64,000 bases of DNA from Gammaproteobacteria bacterium. GTDB lineage: Bacteria > Pseudomonadota > Gammaproteobacteria > Arenicellales > Arenicellaceae. The stretch is taken from the NCBI GenBank assembly GCA_013002025.1, contig JABDKW010000005.1, positions 1 through 64,000 of the forward strand, written 5' to 3'. The notes beneath the pieces are model-generated. The model was not told the DNA's origin. It saw only the letters and a program-made list of their open reading frames with translations, and did not search any database. A program made the position numbers and the translations under genes. The number at the start of each line of letters is the position of its first letter. The stretch's first letter is position 1. This document shows positions 46,922 through 55,668 of the stretch, piece after piece.

Positions 46922-47868
46922 TGCTGCGTTTTATTGGCCTGCGATTGCTGCAGGCAATCCCGGTGTTGTTCACCGTTATTACCGCCACATTTTTTCTGAT
47001 TCGGCAGGCGCCGGGCGGCCCCTTTGATGCCGAAAAACCCGTAATACCGGCGGTTAAGCGGGCGCTGGAGGCTAAGTACAATCTTGATTTGCCAATGTGG
47101 CAGCAGTACACCAACTATCTTGGCGACCTGCTGCGCGGAGACATGGGTCCGTCATTTAAGTACCCGGGTTGGGCGGTGCACGATTTAATTATCAGCGGTT
47201 TGCCGGCCACCGCGGAATTGGCCTTTTACGCCTTAATGGTGGCCATCGTGATTGGGGTGCTGGCCGGCGTGTCCGCCGCCCTCAAGCCGAATACCGCGCG
47301 CGATTATGTGCCCATGTCGCTGGCCATGATCGGCATCTGCATGCCCACCTTTCTGCTTGGGCCACTACTGGTTTTGATCTTCGGTTTCTGGCTCGATTGG
47401 CTGCCGATCTCAGGCTGGGGTGATTTACCCGGCGATAAAATACTGCCTTCTTTCACATTAGGCGCAGCCTATGCAGCCTACGTAGCGCGCCTGACGCGCG
47501 GTGGCATGCTGGAGATAATGAGTCAGGATTACATCCGCACCGCACGTGCCAAGGGCCTGCCCGAGCACATTGTGGTGATTAAACACGCGTTGCGCGGCGG
47601 GCTGATTCCCACCATCGCGTTTCTGGGCCCGGCCTTTGCCGGTCTGTTGGCCGGTTCATTTGTGGTGGAAACAATTTTTCAGATTCCGGGCTTGGGTCGG
47701 TTTTACGTGCAGGCCGCGTTCAACCGTGATTACACAATGATTCTCGGCACCACGATTTTTCTTTCCACTCTGATTATCGTGTTTAATTTGCTGTCTGATT
47801 TATTGGCCACCTGGATGAACCCCAAGTTACGTCACCAGATGAGCCATCGCTCAGGGGGGCAGAGCTAA
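46921..47868 (+). CDS. oppB: Oligopeptide ABC transporter permease OppB
   Basis: 315-residue inner-membrane permease very close in layout to E. coli OppB: N-terminal LRLLQAIPVLFTVITATFFLIR, APGGPFD, GDMGPSFKY and the ATPase-docking EAA loop YIRTARAKGLPEHIVVIKHALRG. The ATG at 46921 overlaps the oppA stop; the stop codon overlaps the oppC ATG in the same TAATG manner. Confidence 0.95.
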   Translation: MLRFIGLRLLQAIPVLFTVITATFFLIRQAPGGPFDAEKPVIPAVKRALEAKYNLDLPMWQQYTNYLGDLLRGDMGPSFKYPGWAVHDLIISGLPATAELAFYALMVAIVIGVLAGVSAALKPNTARDYVPMSLAMIGICMPTFLLGPLLVLIFGFWLDWLPISGWGDLPGDKILPSFTLGAAYAAYVARLTRGGMLEIMSQDYIRTARAKGLPEHIVVIKHALRGGLIPTIAFLGPAFAGLLAGSFVVETIFQIPGLGRFYVQAAFNRDYTMILGTTIFLSTLIIVFNLLSDLLATWMNPKLRHQMSHRSGGQS

Positions 47869-48746
47869 TGAGTCAAGCTGCGCTGATGGAAGCTGAACAA
47901 GGCACTTCGCTATGGGCCGATGCGTGGGTGCGCCTGAAGAAAAACAAGCTGGCTGTGTTCGGCATGAGTGTGGTGGGCTTTTTTGTGGTGGTGGCCATAC
48001 TGACACCCTGGCTGGCACCCTATGCCTACGAGGCTCAGGATCTGGAATTGGGCGCCACACCACCGTCGGCGGCGCATTGGCTGGGTACCGATATTTTTGG
48101 TCGAGACCTGCTGACCAGAATCATGTACGGCGGTCGCGTGTCTTTGGCGGTGGGAATAATCGCTACCTCGGTGGCGCTGGTGATTGGGGTGGCCTGGGGC
48201 ACGGTAGCGGGTTACGTTGGTGGCCGCACCGATGCTGTCATGATGCGCATCGTCGACGCGCTTTATGCGTTGCCATTCATCATCTTCATTATTCTTCTGA
48301 TGGTCGTTTTCGGGCGCAGCATGTTGCTGTTGTTTCTGGCCATCGGCGCGGTGGAGTGGCTGACCATGGCCCGCATTGTGCGCGGTCAGGTGCTGACCAT
48401 TCGCAGTCAGGAGTTTATCGAAGCGGCCCGCTCTATGGGCCTATCGACACCTCACATAATGCTGCGCCATGTGGTGCCGAATAGTTTGGGGCCGATTATT
48501 GTTTATGCCACTCTGACGGTTCCTCAAGTCATGCTGCTGGAGGCCTTTCTAAGTTTTCTGGGGCTTGGTATTCAGCCCCCGCAATCGTCCTGGGGCCTAT
48601 TGATTTCCTATGGCGCGGAAACCATGGAAGACTACCCCTGGTTGTTAATTTTTCCGGGCCTGGCTCTATCGATCACCCTGTTTGCACTGAACTTTATGGG
48701 TGACGGCTTGCGCGATGCCCTCGACCCGAAAGCTTCAAAGGATTAG
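47868..48746 (+). CDS. oppC: Oligopeptide ABC transporter permease OppC
   Basis: 292-residue partner permease of OppB, with a cytosolic N-terminus, the WLGTDIFGRDLLTRIMYGGRVSL motif of the DppC/OppC group and the EAA loop EFIEAARSMGLSTPHIMLRHVVPN. It is translationally coupled to oppB by TAATG and sits 8 bp before the ATPase gene. Confidence 0.95.
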   Translation: MSQAALMEAEQGTSLWADAWVRLKKNKLAVFGMSVVGFFVVVAILTPWLAPYAYEAQDLELGATPPSAAHWLGTDIFGRDLLTRIMYGGRVSLAVGIIATSVALVIGVAWGTVAGYVGGRTDAVMMRIVDALYALPFIIFIILLMVVFGRSMLLLFLAIGAVEWLTMARIVRGQVLTIRSQEFIEAARSMGLSTPHIMLRHVVPNSLGPIIVYATLTVPQVMLLEAFLSFLGLGIQPPQSSWGLLISYGAETMEDYPWLLIFPGLALSITLFALNFMGDGLRDALDPKASKD

Positions 48747-48754
48747 GTGCCATT

Positions 48755-50338
48755 ATGAGCTTACTTAAGGTGTCGAATCTGACTACCCGTTTTCACACCC
48801 GCAATGGTGTCACCACCGCCGTTGATGACGTTAGCTTTGCGGTCGAGCGTGGCGAAATTCTGGCCATTGTCGGGGAGTCCGGCAGTGGTAAATCGGTCAC
48901 CTGTTACAGCATGCTGGGCTTGATCCCCATGCCGCCGGGCAAAATTGAAAGCGGCAGCGCCATGTTTGAGGGCCGAGATTTATTGGCCATGAGCGAGAGC
49001 GAGTTGCGCGATATTCGCGGTGATGAAATCGCCATGATCTTTCAAGACCCGATGACCAGCCTCAATCCGTTTCTGAGCATTGGCGAACAGCTGGTCGAAC
49101 CGCTAATTTACCATCGGGCCTATTCACGTAGCGAGGCCCGAGTGCGCGCTATCGAATTGATGGAGGAGTGTGGCATTGTTCGCTCGGCCGAGCGGTTTGA
49201 CTCGTATCCCCACGAATTCTCCGGGGGTATGCGGCAACGGGTGATGATTGCTATGGCCTTGATCACCGAGCCCAAGCTATTGATTGCCGACGAGCCAACC
49301 ACCGCATTGGACGTGACTATTCAAGCGCAGATATTGGAGCTGGTCGCCAAATTGCAAGACAGCCATGATCTCGGGGTAATCTTTATCAGCCACGATTTGG
49401 CCGTGGTCAAAGAACTGGCCGACCGCGTGCTGGTCATGAAGCAGGGTCAGGTCGTCGAAACCAATGTCACGCAGGCATTATTCAGCGCACCGCAACACCC
49501 CTACACACAGGAATTGCTGGCCGCTGTGCCAAAGGGCCAAAAACAAAGCAACGATTTAACCGCAGACAGCATCTTATTAGACGTGCAGGGGTTAACCACC
49601 ACATTTTTGGACCGTAATTCGGGCCAGCGCTTTAAGGCGGTGGACGATGTTTCATTCAGGGTTCAAAAAAACGAAATTTTAGGCCTGGTGGGTGAATCAG
49701 GTTCCGGCAAATCCACGATTGGCCGCAGTATTCTTAAGTTGGTTGAGGCGGACTCGGGCGCGGTGATTTTCGATCAACAGGACTTGCTGCCGCTGAGCCA
49801 GCGACAAATGGTGCCACTGCGGCGTCGCATGCAAATGATTTTCCAGGACCCCTATGCCTCACTGAACCCACGCATGACGGTGTTTGATACGCTGGCCGAG
49901 CCACTGCTGTATCACGGCCTTGCTACGCGCAAAAACGTTGAAGGCAAAGTGCTGGAGCTGATGGACGACGTTGGCCTGGATCGCCGTGCGATTAAAAAAT
50001 ATCCTCATGAATTTTCTGGCGGCCAGCGCCAACGCATTGCGATTGGGCGCGCCATCGCCACCCGCCCGGAACTAATTATTGCTGACGAGCCGGTGTCGGC
50101 GCTGGATGTCACTATTCAAAAGCAAATCCTTGATCTGCTGGTGGAATTGGTCAAGAAACATAACCTGACCATGCTGTTTGTGTCACATGACCTGTCGGTG
50201 GTACGGGCCCTGTGCGATCGAGTGATGGTCATACAACATGGCAAATTAATCGAATTTGAAAGCACCGAGCAACTGTGGAAAGCGCCTCAACAACAATACA
50301 CGCGCGATTTGCTCAGCGCGATTCCGCAAATAGACTAA
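48755..50338 (+). CDS. Oligopeptide ABC transporter ATPase, OppD-OppF fusion
   Basis: One 527-residue chain with two complete ABC cassettes, replacing separate OppD and OppF. The first has Walker A VGESGSGKS, signature FSGGMRQRVMIAMAL and LLIADEPTTALD; the second VGESGSGKSTIGRS, FSGGQRQRIAIGRAI and LIIADEPVSALD. OppD/F-type C-terminal extensions follow each (PQHPYTQELLAAVP and PQQQYTRDLLSAIP). The same fused layout is known from YejF-type ATPases. It drives the OppBC permease. Confidence 0.94.
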   Translation: MSLLKVSNLTTRFHTRNGVTTAVDDVSFAVERGEILAIVGESGSGKSVTCYSMLGLIPMPPGKIESGSAMFEGRDLLAMSESELRDIRGDEIAMIFQDPMTSLNPFLSIGEQLVEPLIYHRAYSRSEARVRAIELMEECGIVRSAERFDSYPHEFSGGMRQRVMIAMALITEPKLLIADEPTTALDVTIQAQILELVAKLQDSHDLGVIFISHDLAVVKELADRVLVMKQGQVVETNVTQALFSAPQHPYTQELLAAVPKGQKQSNDLTADSILLDVQGLTTTFLDRNSGQRFKAVDDVSFRVQKNEILGLVGESGSGKSTIGRSILKLVEADSGAVIFDQQDLLPLSQRQMVPLRRRMQMIFQDPYASLNPRMTVFDTLAEPLLYHGLATRKNVEGKVLELMDDVGLDRRAIKKYPHEFSGGQRQRIAIGRAIATRPELIIADEPVSALDVTIQKQILDLLVELVKKHNLTMLFVSHDLSVVRALCDRVMVIQHGKLIEFESTEQLWKAPQQQYTRDLLSAIPQID

Positions 50339-50347
50339 CGAGGATTT

Positions 50348-52195
50348 ATGATGCGAATTTTAATTATTTGTGTGGCTTTGCTGGTCACCTTTAGCGTCGC
50401 CCACGCGGACACAGAGCGCCAACAGATTACTTGGGATCTGACCGACCTGTTTGAGTCCAACGAAGCCTGGGACGCCGCCTTCGAGGATATTCAAAAACGC
50501 GTTGAGCGCATTCCAGAGCAGCGCAAGGGCTTTGGTAAATCAGCCGCCCGCCTCGCGGATGACATGATTGAACAATCGCAACTGATCAAGGAATACTGGC
50601 GCTTAAGTGTGTATGCAAGCTTGCAGAACGATGAAGATCAGCGCGATGCGGTCACCCAACAACGCCGGGCCAAAGTGCGTGCCCTGGGCACCAAGTTTGG
50701 TGAAGCGCAGTCGTGGGTCAATGCTTCTTTAATTGCGCTGGGAGAAAAAAAGTTGCTGCGCTATCTGGCCAAAGAACCGCGTTTGCAGCCCTTTGAATTT
50801 TCGATTAAAGACACGTTGCGTGAAGCCCCGCATTACCTGGACGAAGAGGGCGAAACACTTTTGGCGTCGGCCAGTGCAATGACCAGCAGCCCTAATCAGA
50901 TATACAGCATGATTGCCAATGCGGACATACCGTGGGGCGAAATCAAGTTGGCTGATGGATCTACGGCGCGACTCGACCAGGCCGGTTACTCGCGCTTGCG
51001 CAGCGCCGCAAACCGCGATGATCGAAAAAAAGTGTTTGATCAGTTCTGGACCACCTGGAAAGACTTTGAAGACAGCATGGGCGCGACGCTCAACTCCGAA
51101 GTACAGGCCAATATGTTTCAGGCTAAGGCGCGTAATTACGATTCGGTACTGCACTGGCAATTGTCGCAGGAAAACCTCCCTGAGAAGGTGTATCGCACGC
51201 TGGTAGAGCAGGTTAATGAAAACCTGCCGACACTACATCGTTATTTTAAATTGCGCGGGCGGATTCTCGGCATCGAACAGATGCGTTACTACGATATCTA
51301 CCCACCTCTGGTGGAGATGGATACCGATTTCGGTATTGAGGCGTCAAAACAAATTACCCGGGAAGTGCTAAAGCCCCTGGGTGAGGAATACAACAAACAT
51401 CTGGCCACTGCACTGGATTCAAATTGGGCGCACGCCTACCCACAACCGGGCAAGCGCTCCGGCGCCTATATGAATGGCTCCGCCTATGATGTGCACCCCT
51501 ATGTGTTGTTGAACCACAACGATGATTACAACGCCCTGTCTACCTATGCGCACGAATGGGGACACGCGGTGCACACCATGCTGGCGAAACGCGCTCAGCC
51601 GTTTGAAACCGCGTATTACTCAACCTTTACCGCGGAAATCGCCTCGACCATTAACGAAATTTTGTTGGAAGAGCACCTGATCGCCAAAGCCAAAACCAAT
51701 CAGGAGAAATTGTTTTATCTGGGGCAGGCGCTGGAATCCATTCGCGGTACCTTTTTCCGCCAGACCATGTTCGCCGAGTTCGAGTTGGCGATTCACGAGG
51801 CTGGTGAACGCGGTGAACCGTTGACCGGCGCGGTGTTCTCAAAGATGTATATGGATTTGCTAAAAAAGTATCACGGCCATGACGCAGGCGTAGTGCTGAT
51901 CGATGAGCCATACAATGCCGAGTGGGCCTACATCCCGCATTTTTATTACGACATGTACGTGTTTCAATACGCCACCTCGATTTCAGGCGCGGCCTGGTTT
52001 GCAGACAAGTTTTTGAAAGGAGATGAATCCGCCCGTGTAGATCTGGTCAATGTCTTAAAAGCCGGCGGTTCGGATTACGCGTACAACATTCTATTGGATG
52101 CCGGTCTGGACATGGCCAGCCCCGAACCTTACCAGGCGCTGGTGAAACGCATGGAAGACGTCATGGATCGTATCGAGGCTTTGTTGGATGAGTAG
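50348..52195 (+). CDS. pepF: Exported oligoendopeptidase F-like M3 metallopeptidase
   Basis: M3 family zinc endopeptidase cleaving oligopeptides, 615 residues. The zinc motif HEWGH is at residues 402-406 with the downstream Glu in TINEILLEEHL; the N-terminal PepF domain (WDLTDLFESNEAW) is typical. Unusually for PepF, usually cytosolic, it has a clear signal peptide (MRILIICVALLVTFSVAHA) and so should act in the periplasm. It follows the opp genes by 9 bp, fitting a path in which exported peptidases trim peptides for Opp and POT uptake. Confidence 0.92.
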   Translation: MMRILIICVALLVTFSVAHADTERQQITWDLTDLFESNEAWDAAFEDIQKRVERIPEQRKGFGKSAARLADDMIEQSQLIKEYWRLSVYASLQNDEDQRDAVTQQRRAKVRALGTKFGEAQSWVNASLIALGEKKLLRYLAKEPRLQPFEFSIKDTLREAPHYLDEEGETLLASASAMTSSPNQIYSMIANADIPWGEIKLADGSTARLDQAGYSRLRSAANRDDRKKVFDQFWTTWKDFEDSMGATLNSEVQANMFQAKARNYDSVLHWQLSQENLPEKVYRTLVEQVNENLPTLHRYFKLRGRILGIEQMRYYDIYPPLVEMDTDFGIEASKQITREVLKPLGEEYNKHLATALDSNWAHAYPQPGKRSGAYMNGSAYDVHPYVLLNHNDDYNALSTYAHEWGHAVHTMLAKRAQPFETAYYSTFTAEIASTINEILLEEHLIAKAKTNQEKLFYLGQALESIRGTFFRQTMFAEFELAIHEAGERGEPLTGAVFSKMYMDLLKKYHGHDAGVVLIDEPYNAEWAYIPHFYYDMYVFQYATSISGAAWFADKFLKGDESARVDLVNVLKAGGSDYAYNILLDAGLDMASPEPYQALVKRMEDVMDRIEALLDE

Positions 52196-52263
52196 GGGCC
52201 TGACCCGATGCAGATAGAGCCAAGCAGCTCACAAATATTTAATCTAAATTGGCTTGACCGCTA

Positions 52264-52286
52264 AATTGCGTGAGCCACGCGTATTT
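52264..52286 (+). terminator. Possible weak terminator hairpin after pepF
   Basis: GCGTG and CACGC around AGC, flanked by AAAT and ATTT that can extend the stem. It lies about 70 bp after pepF. The T-run is short, so confidence is low. Confidence 0.3.
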
Positions 52287-52444
52287 GGCTTCAACTCCGT
52301 CCCGCAGAGCGGAATTACACTCGGGTCTGGTCTCTTTAAAGCCCCCTCTCGCGTGTAATTAACAGGTGTTCCAGCATTTTGTTGTAAAAACACCAAAAAC
52401 AGCCGAATGTTGTTGTGTAATTCGCGATTTGCGAGACCATTTCA

Positions 52445-52473
52445 TTGTTTATTTTTAATAGTTTGTGTAGAGT
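52445..52473 (+). promoter_or_regulatory. Candidate promoter of the TonB receptor with long leader
   Basis: TTGTTT (52445-52450), 17-bp spacer, TAGAGT (52468-52473) in an AT-rich patch of the 515-bp gap 52196-52710. It would give a leader of about 230 nt before the receptor ATG. I see no credible gene in this gap; a 131-codon frame at 52407-52802 runs into the receptor gene and has no coding character. Confidence 0.35.
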
Positions 52474-52710
52474 GTCAACATTCGTTAAATCGTGCGATCA
52501 CAGCCGTGATTGTGCGGCTTGGCAATGCAGTTCGAAGCGTCGTGGTTCTTAAGTCGAGTCGGGTTGTGATCTCCATGGGTGCCAATGTTTTATCTGACGC
52601 CCGGCAAGGCACAAGCAGACCGATTGAAGACGGGAAAAACTACAATAATGAGTCGCTCCCGACACGTCGAAAATTTCAAAATCTCGAGATATACAGAAAG
52701 AGGTATAACG

Positions 52711-55542
52711 ATGTTAGAAAAGAAAAAGCTTTCACTCGCAGTTGCATCTGCGATAGGTGTTGGCGCAATCGGGTTCACCACCCCGATATTGGCACAGGAT
52801 AACAGTGCTGAAATCGAAGAGGTGATCATTACTGGGTCGCGAATCAAGCGTGCTGACTTGTCAGCAGTAAGCCCGGTATCAGTTGTAAGCGGAGAAGAGT
52901 TCAAAATTTCAGGCAACATCAATGTTGAGCAGAAATTGGCAGAGCTACCTCAAACGCAACCTGCCTTCGGACCGAGTTCAAATAACCCGGGCGATGGTAC
53001 GGCAACTGTCGATTTGCGCGCTTTAGGCACCGCACGAACCTTGGTATTGGTAAATGGTCGGCGTTACATCCCCTCCCGTCAGGACGGTGTGGTTGACCTG
53101 AACACAGTACCAGGCACATTAATCAAACAAGTCGATATCACCACTGGTGGTGCATCAGCCGTATACGGTTCAGATGCGCTGTCCGGCGTTGTTAATTTCC
53201 AACTGGTTGACGATTTCGAAGGCGCTGAATTTACGGCTTTGTATGACACGACTTCAGATGGTGACGGCGAGAAGTTTAACTTCGACTTCACTGTTGGTGG
53301 TAACTTCGACAACGGTCGCGGTAACGCAGTACTGTACGGTAGTTATACTGATCGTAACCCGGTGTTTCAGGGTGATCGAAAGTTCTCTGACGTTGCATTG
53401 ACTGAGAGTGGTGGTGTACTGGTTCCAGGCGGCTCTTCAGGCGTACCGGGTACTCGTGTATTTGGTGGCCCGACTCTGCCTAACGGCGACAACCTCGGCA
53501 TCTTTAATCAAGATGGTTCAGGTCGTTCCTTCCAGGATCCAGCGGATCGATTCAACTATGCACCGGATAACTTTCTGCAATTGCCGCAAGAACGCTATCT
53601 GCTGACAGCCATGTCGCATTATGACCTGACTGACAATGCACGTTTGTATTCAGAGTTGACCTATGTTCGCAACGTGGTTCCTCAGGAACTGGCGCCAACT
53701 CCTGCGTTCCTTGGAACTCTGGAAGTTAATCCGGACAGCCCATTCTTCGCCCCTGACGTTCAGTCTGCTTTGAATGGTACACGCTCCGACACCAATGGTG
53801 ACGGCGTGGTCAATGGCGAAGACAACACGTTCCTGCCGTTTATCGGTCGTCGTATGGTTGAGAATGGTCCTCGTCAATCAATTGATACCCGTACCGCCAA
53901 TCGTATCCTGATCGGTGTCGACGGCGACATCAATGACACCTGGAGCTACGACGCTTATTTCAGCCGATCGCAACTGGATCAATCTAACACGCTGGAAAAT
54001 GACGTATCTGATTCCCGCTTCCGTCAAGCGGTGTTGGTTACCGATGATGGTGCTGCGTGTCAAAACGGCTCTGCTGGATGTGCCCCGCTCAATATTTTTG
54101 GAGCAGGTAACATTTCACAGGCTGCCATTGATTTTGTTAAAGTTGGTGCAACCAATCTGACCAGCATCACTCAGGAAGTAATTCAAGGTTCTGTTTCAGG
54201 TACCCTCGGATCACTTGGTTCAAGTGATCGCCCGGTCGGCGTAGTTGTTGGTGTTGAGTATCGCAAAGACGAGTCTAGCTTCCGCCCTGATACTTTCTTG
54301 AGTTCTGGTGACGTACTGGGCTTCAACGCGGGTAATGCCACCGTTGGTTCATATGACTCTAACGAATTGTTCGCCGAAATCAGCGTACCGCTGATGGAAG
54401 GCCAGCAAGGTGTCGAAGATCTGGAACTCTGGGGTGCTTATCGTTACTCCGATTACTCCAACATTGGTGGCGTTAGCTCTTTCGCTACGGCCTTGAAATA
54501 TGCACCGACTGATAAAGTGCGCACTCGTGTTGGTTTCCAGCGCGCAGTTCGTGCACCTAACGTGTCAGAGCTGTTTCTGGGTACCGCGAATGGCTTCCCG
54601 ACTGCAACTGATCCCTGTGCAGCAGATGGCTTCCTGCCAGGTGTAACCGACGTTGCACTGTGTCAGGCATCTGGTGTGCCGGCTGGTCAGGTTGGTGTGT
54701 TCTCGCAAGCGAACTCTCAGATTGAGGGTACGTTTGGTGGTAACCCCAACTTGCAGGAAGAAACCTCTGACACCTTCACTTTGGGTGTTGTGTTTGAACC
54801 GACCGACAATCTGGATATCACTCTGGACTACTTCCAGATTGAAATCGAAGATGCCATCAGCGTACTCGGTGGCGGTGTCGACAACGTACTGGATATCTGC
54901 TTTAACCAGATTCGCGATGCATCATCGGCGTTCTGCCAGGCAGTATCACGACGACCGGACGGTAACGTTGGTCTTGTTCGGGTACTTAATGAAAACATCG
55001 CTGCACTGGAAACTTCCGGTATCGATCTTGGCATTAACTTCACAACGGACTTGGACTTCGGTATCGGAGGCGAAGGTTCCACACTGCACATTGATACCAA
55101 AGCAACCTATCTGACTGACTTTGATGTCACGCCAGTGGTTGGCTTGGATACAGTGAACAAGTGTGCCGGTAACTTTGGTAACACCTGTGGCGACCCGTAT
55201 AACGAGCTGATCGTGAATACACGAGCCACCTGGTCATCAGGCCCTTGGAGTATCTCCGGCCTGTTGCGTTATCTGAGCGCTGTTGATGATGACAGCATTG
55301 AAAACTCAGGTGTCGATCCGGCCAATCTGGTTGTTCCTGAAATCGATGCTGAGTTCTATCTCGACCTGAGCGCGTCTTACGAGTTCAACGAGAATATGTC
55401 CGTCAACTTTGGTGTTAAGAATGTTCTGGATACTGAACCAACCCGTGTTGGTGATGTACAAGAGCAAGCGAATACGTTCCCAGAAACGTATGACCTGCTT
55501 GGCCCAAGATTCTTCTTTAGCGCGGATTACCGTTTCCGGTAA
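52711..55542 (+). CDS. Large TonB-dependent outer membrane receptor
   Basis: 943-residue receptor: signal peptide (about residues 1-28, ending PILAQ), a TonB-box-like stretch and plug starting IEEVIITGSRIKRADL, with LRALGTARTLVLVNGRRY and the plug end VDITTGGASAVYGSDALSGVVNF, then a large barrel ending FFFSADYRFR. This type is common in marine and sphingomonad-like bacteria. The start is the ATG at 52711 with AGAGG upstream; frames opening earlier add non-signal sequence. Neighbours suggest oligopeptide or modified-peptide ligands. It may also be a target of the modification enzymes downstream (inference). Confidence 0.93.
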   Translation: MLEKKKLSLAVASAIGVGAIGFTTPILAQDNSAEIEEVIITGSRIKRADLSAVSPVSVVSGEEFKISGNINVEQKLAELPQTQPAFGPSSNNPGDGTATVDLRALGTARTLVLVNGRRYIPSRQDGVVDLNTVPGTLIKQVDITTGGASAVYGSDALSGVVNFQLVDDFEGAEFTALYDTTSDGDGEKFNFDFTVGGNFDNGRGNAVLYGSYTDRNPVFQGDRKFSDVALTESGGVLVPGGSSGVPGTRVFGGPTLPNGDNLGIFNQDGSGRSFQDPADRFNYAPDNFLQLPQERYLLTAMSHYDLTDNARLYSELTYVRNVVPQELAPTPAFLGTLEVNPDSPFFAPDVQSALNGTRSDTNGDGVVNGEDNTFLPFIGRRMVENGPRQSIDTRTANRILIGVDGDINDTWSYDAYFSRSQLDQSNTLENDVSDSRFRQAVLVTDDGAACQNGSAGCAPLNIFGAGNISQAAIDFVKVGATNLTSITQEVIQGSVSGTLGSLGSSDRPVGVVVGVEYRKDESSFRPDTFLSSGDVLGFNAGNATVGSYDSNELFAEISVPLMEGQQGVEDLELWGAYRYSDYSNIGGVSSFATALKYAPTDKVRTRVGFQRAVRAPNVSELFLGTANGFPTATDPCAADGFLPGVTDVALCQASGVPAGQVGVFSQANSQIEGTFGGNPNLQEETSDTFTLGVVFEPTDNLDITLDYFQIEIEDAISVLGGGVDNVLDICFNQIRDASSAFCQAVSRRPDGNVGLVRVLNENIAALETSGIDLGINFTTDLDFGIGGEGSTLHIDTKATYLTDFDVTPVVGLDTVNKCAGNFGNTCGDPYNELIVNTRATWSSGPWSISGLLRYLSAVDDDSIENSGVDPANLVVPEIDAEFYLDLSASYEFNENMSVNFGVKNVLDTEPTRVGDVQEQANTFPETYDLLGPRFFFSADYRFR

Positions 55543-55566
55543 CTCGATCAAAGAAGTAAGCAGTAA

Positions 55567-55599
55567 TAAAACGGCGAGCTTCGGCTCGCCGTTTTTTTT
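55567..55599 (+). terminator. Rho-independent terminator after the TonB receptor
   Basis: ACGGCGAGC and GCTCGCCGT form a 9-bp stem with a TTCG tetraloop (55571-55592), preceded by AAA and followed by a run of T to 55599. It isolates the receptor transcript from the enzyme genes that follow. Confidence 0.95.
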
Positions 55600-55668
55600 C
55601 GCGTGTGATAATTGGGTTAAACTATTCGCACAGGCGAATGGATAAGCGGCTTACTCCAACCCCACACG

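Noticed and set aside
52407-52802. 131-codon frame upstream of and overlapping the large TonB receptor
   Set aside because: Its 3' part overlaps the receptor's signal-peptide region in another frame, composition is Arg/Cys-rich without domains, and the receptor has its own good ATG and ribosome site.
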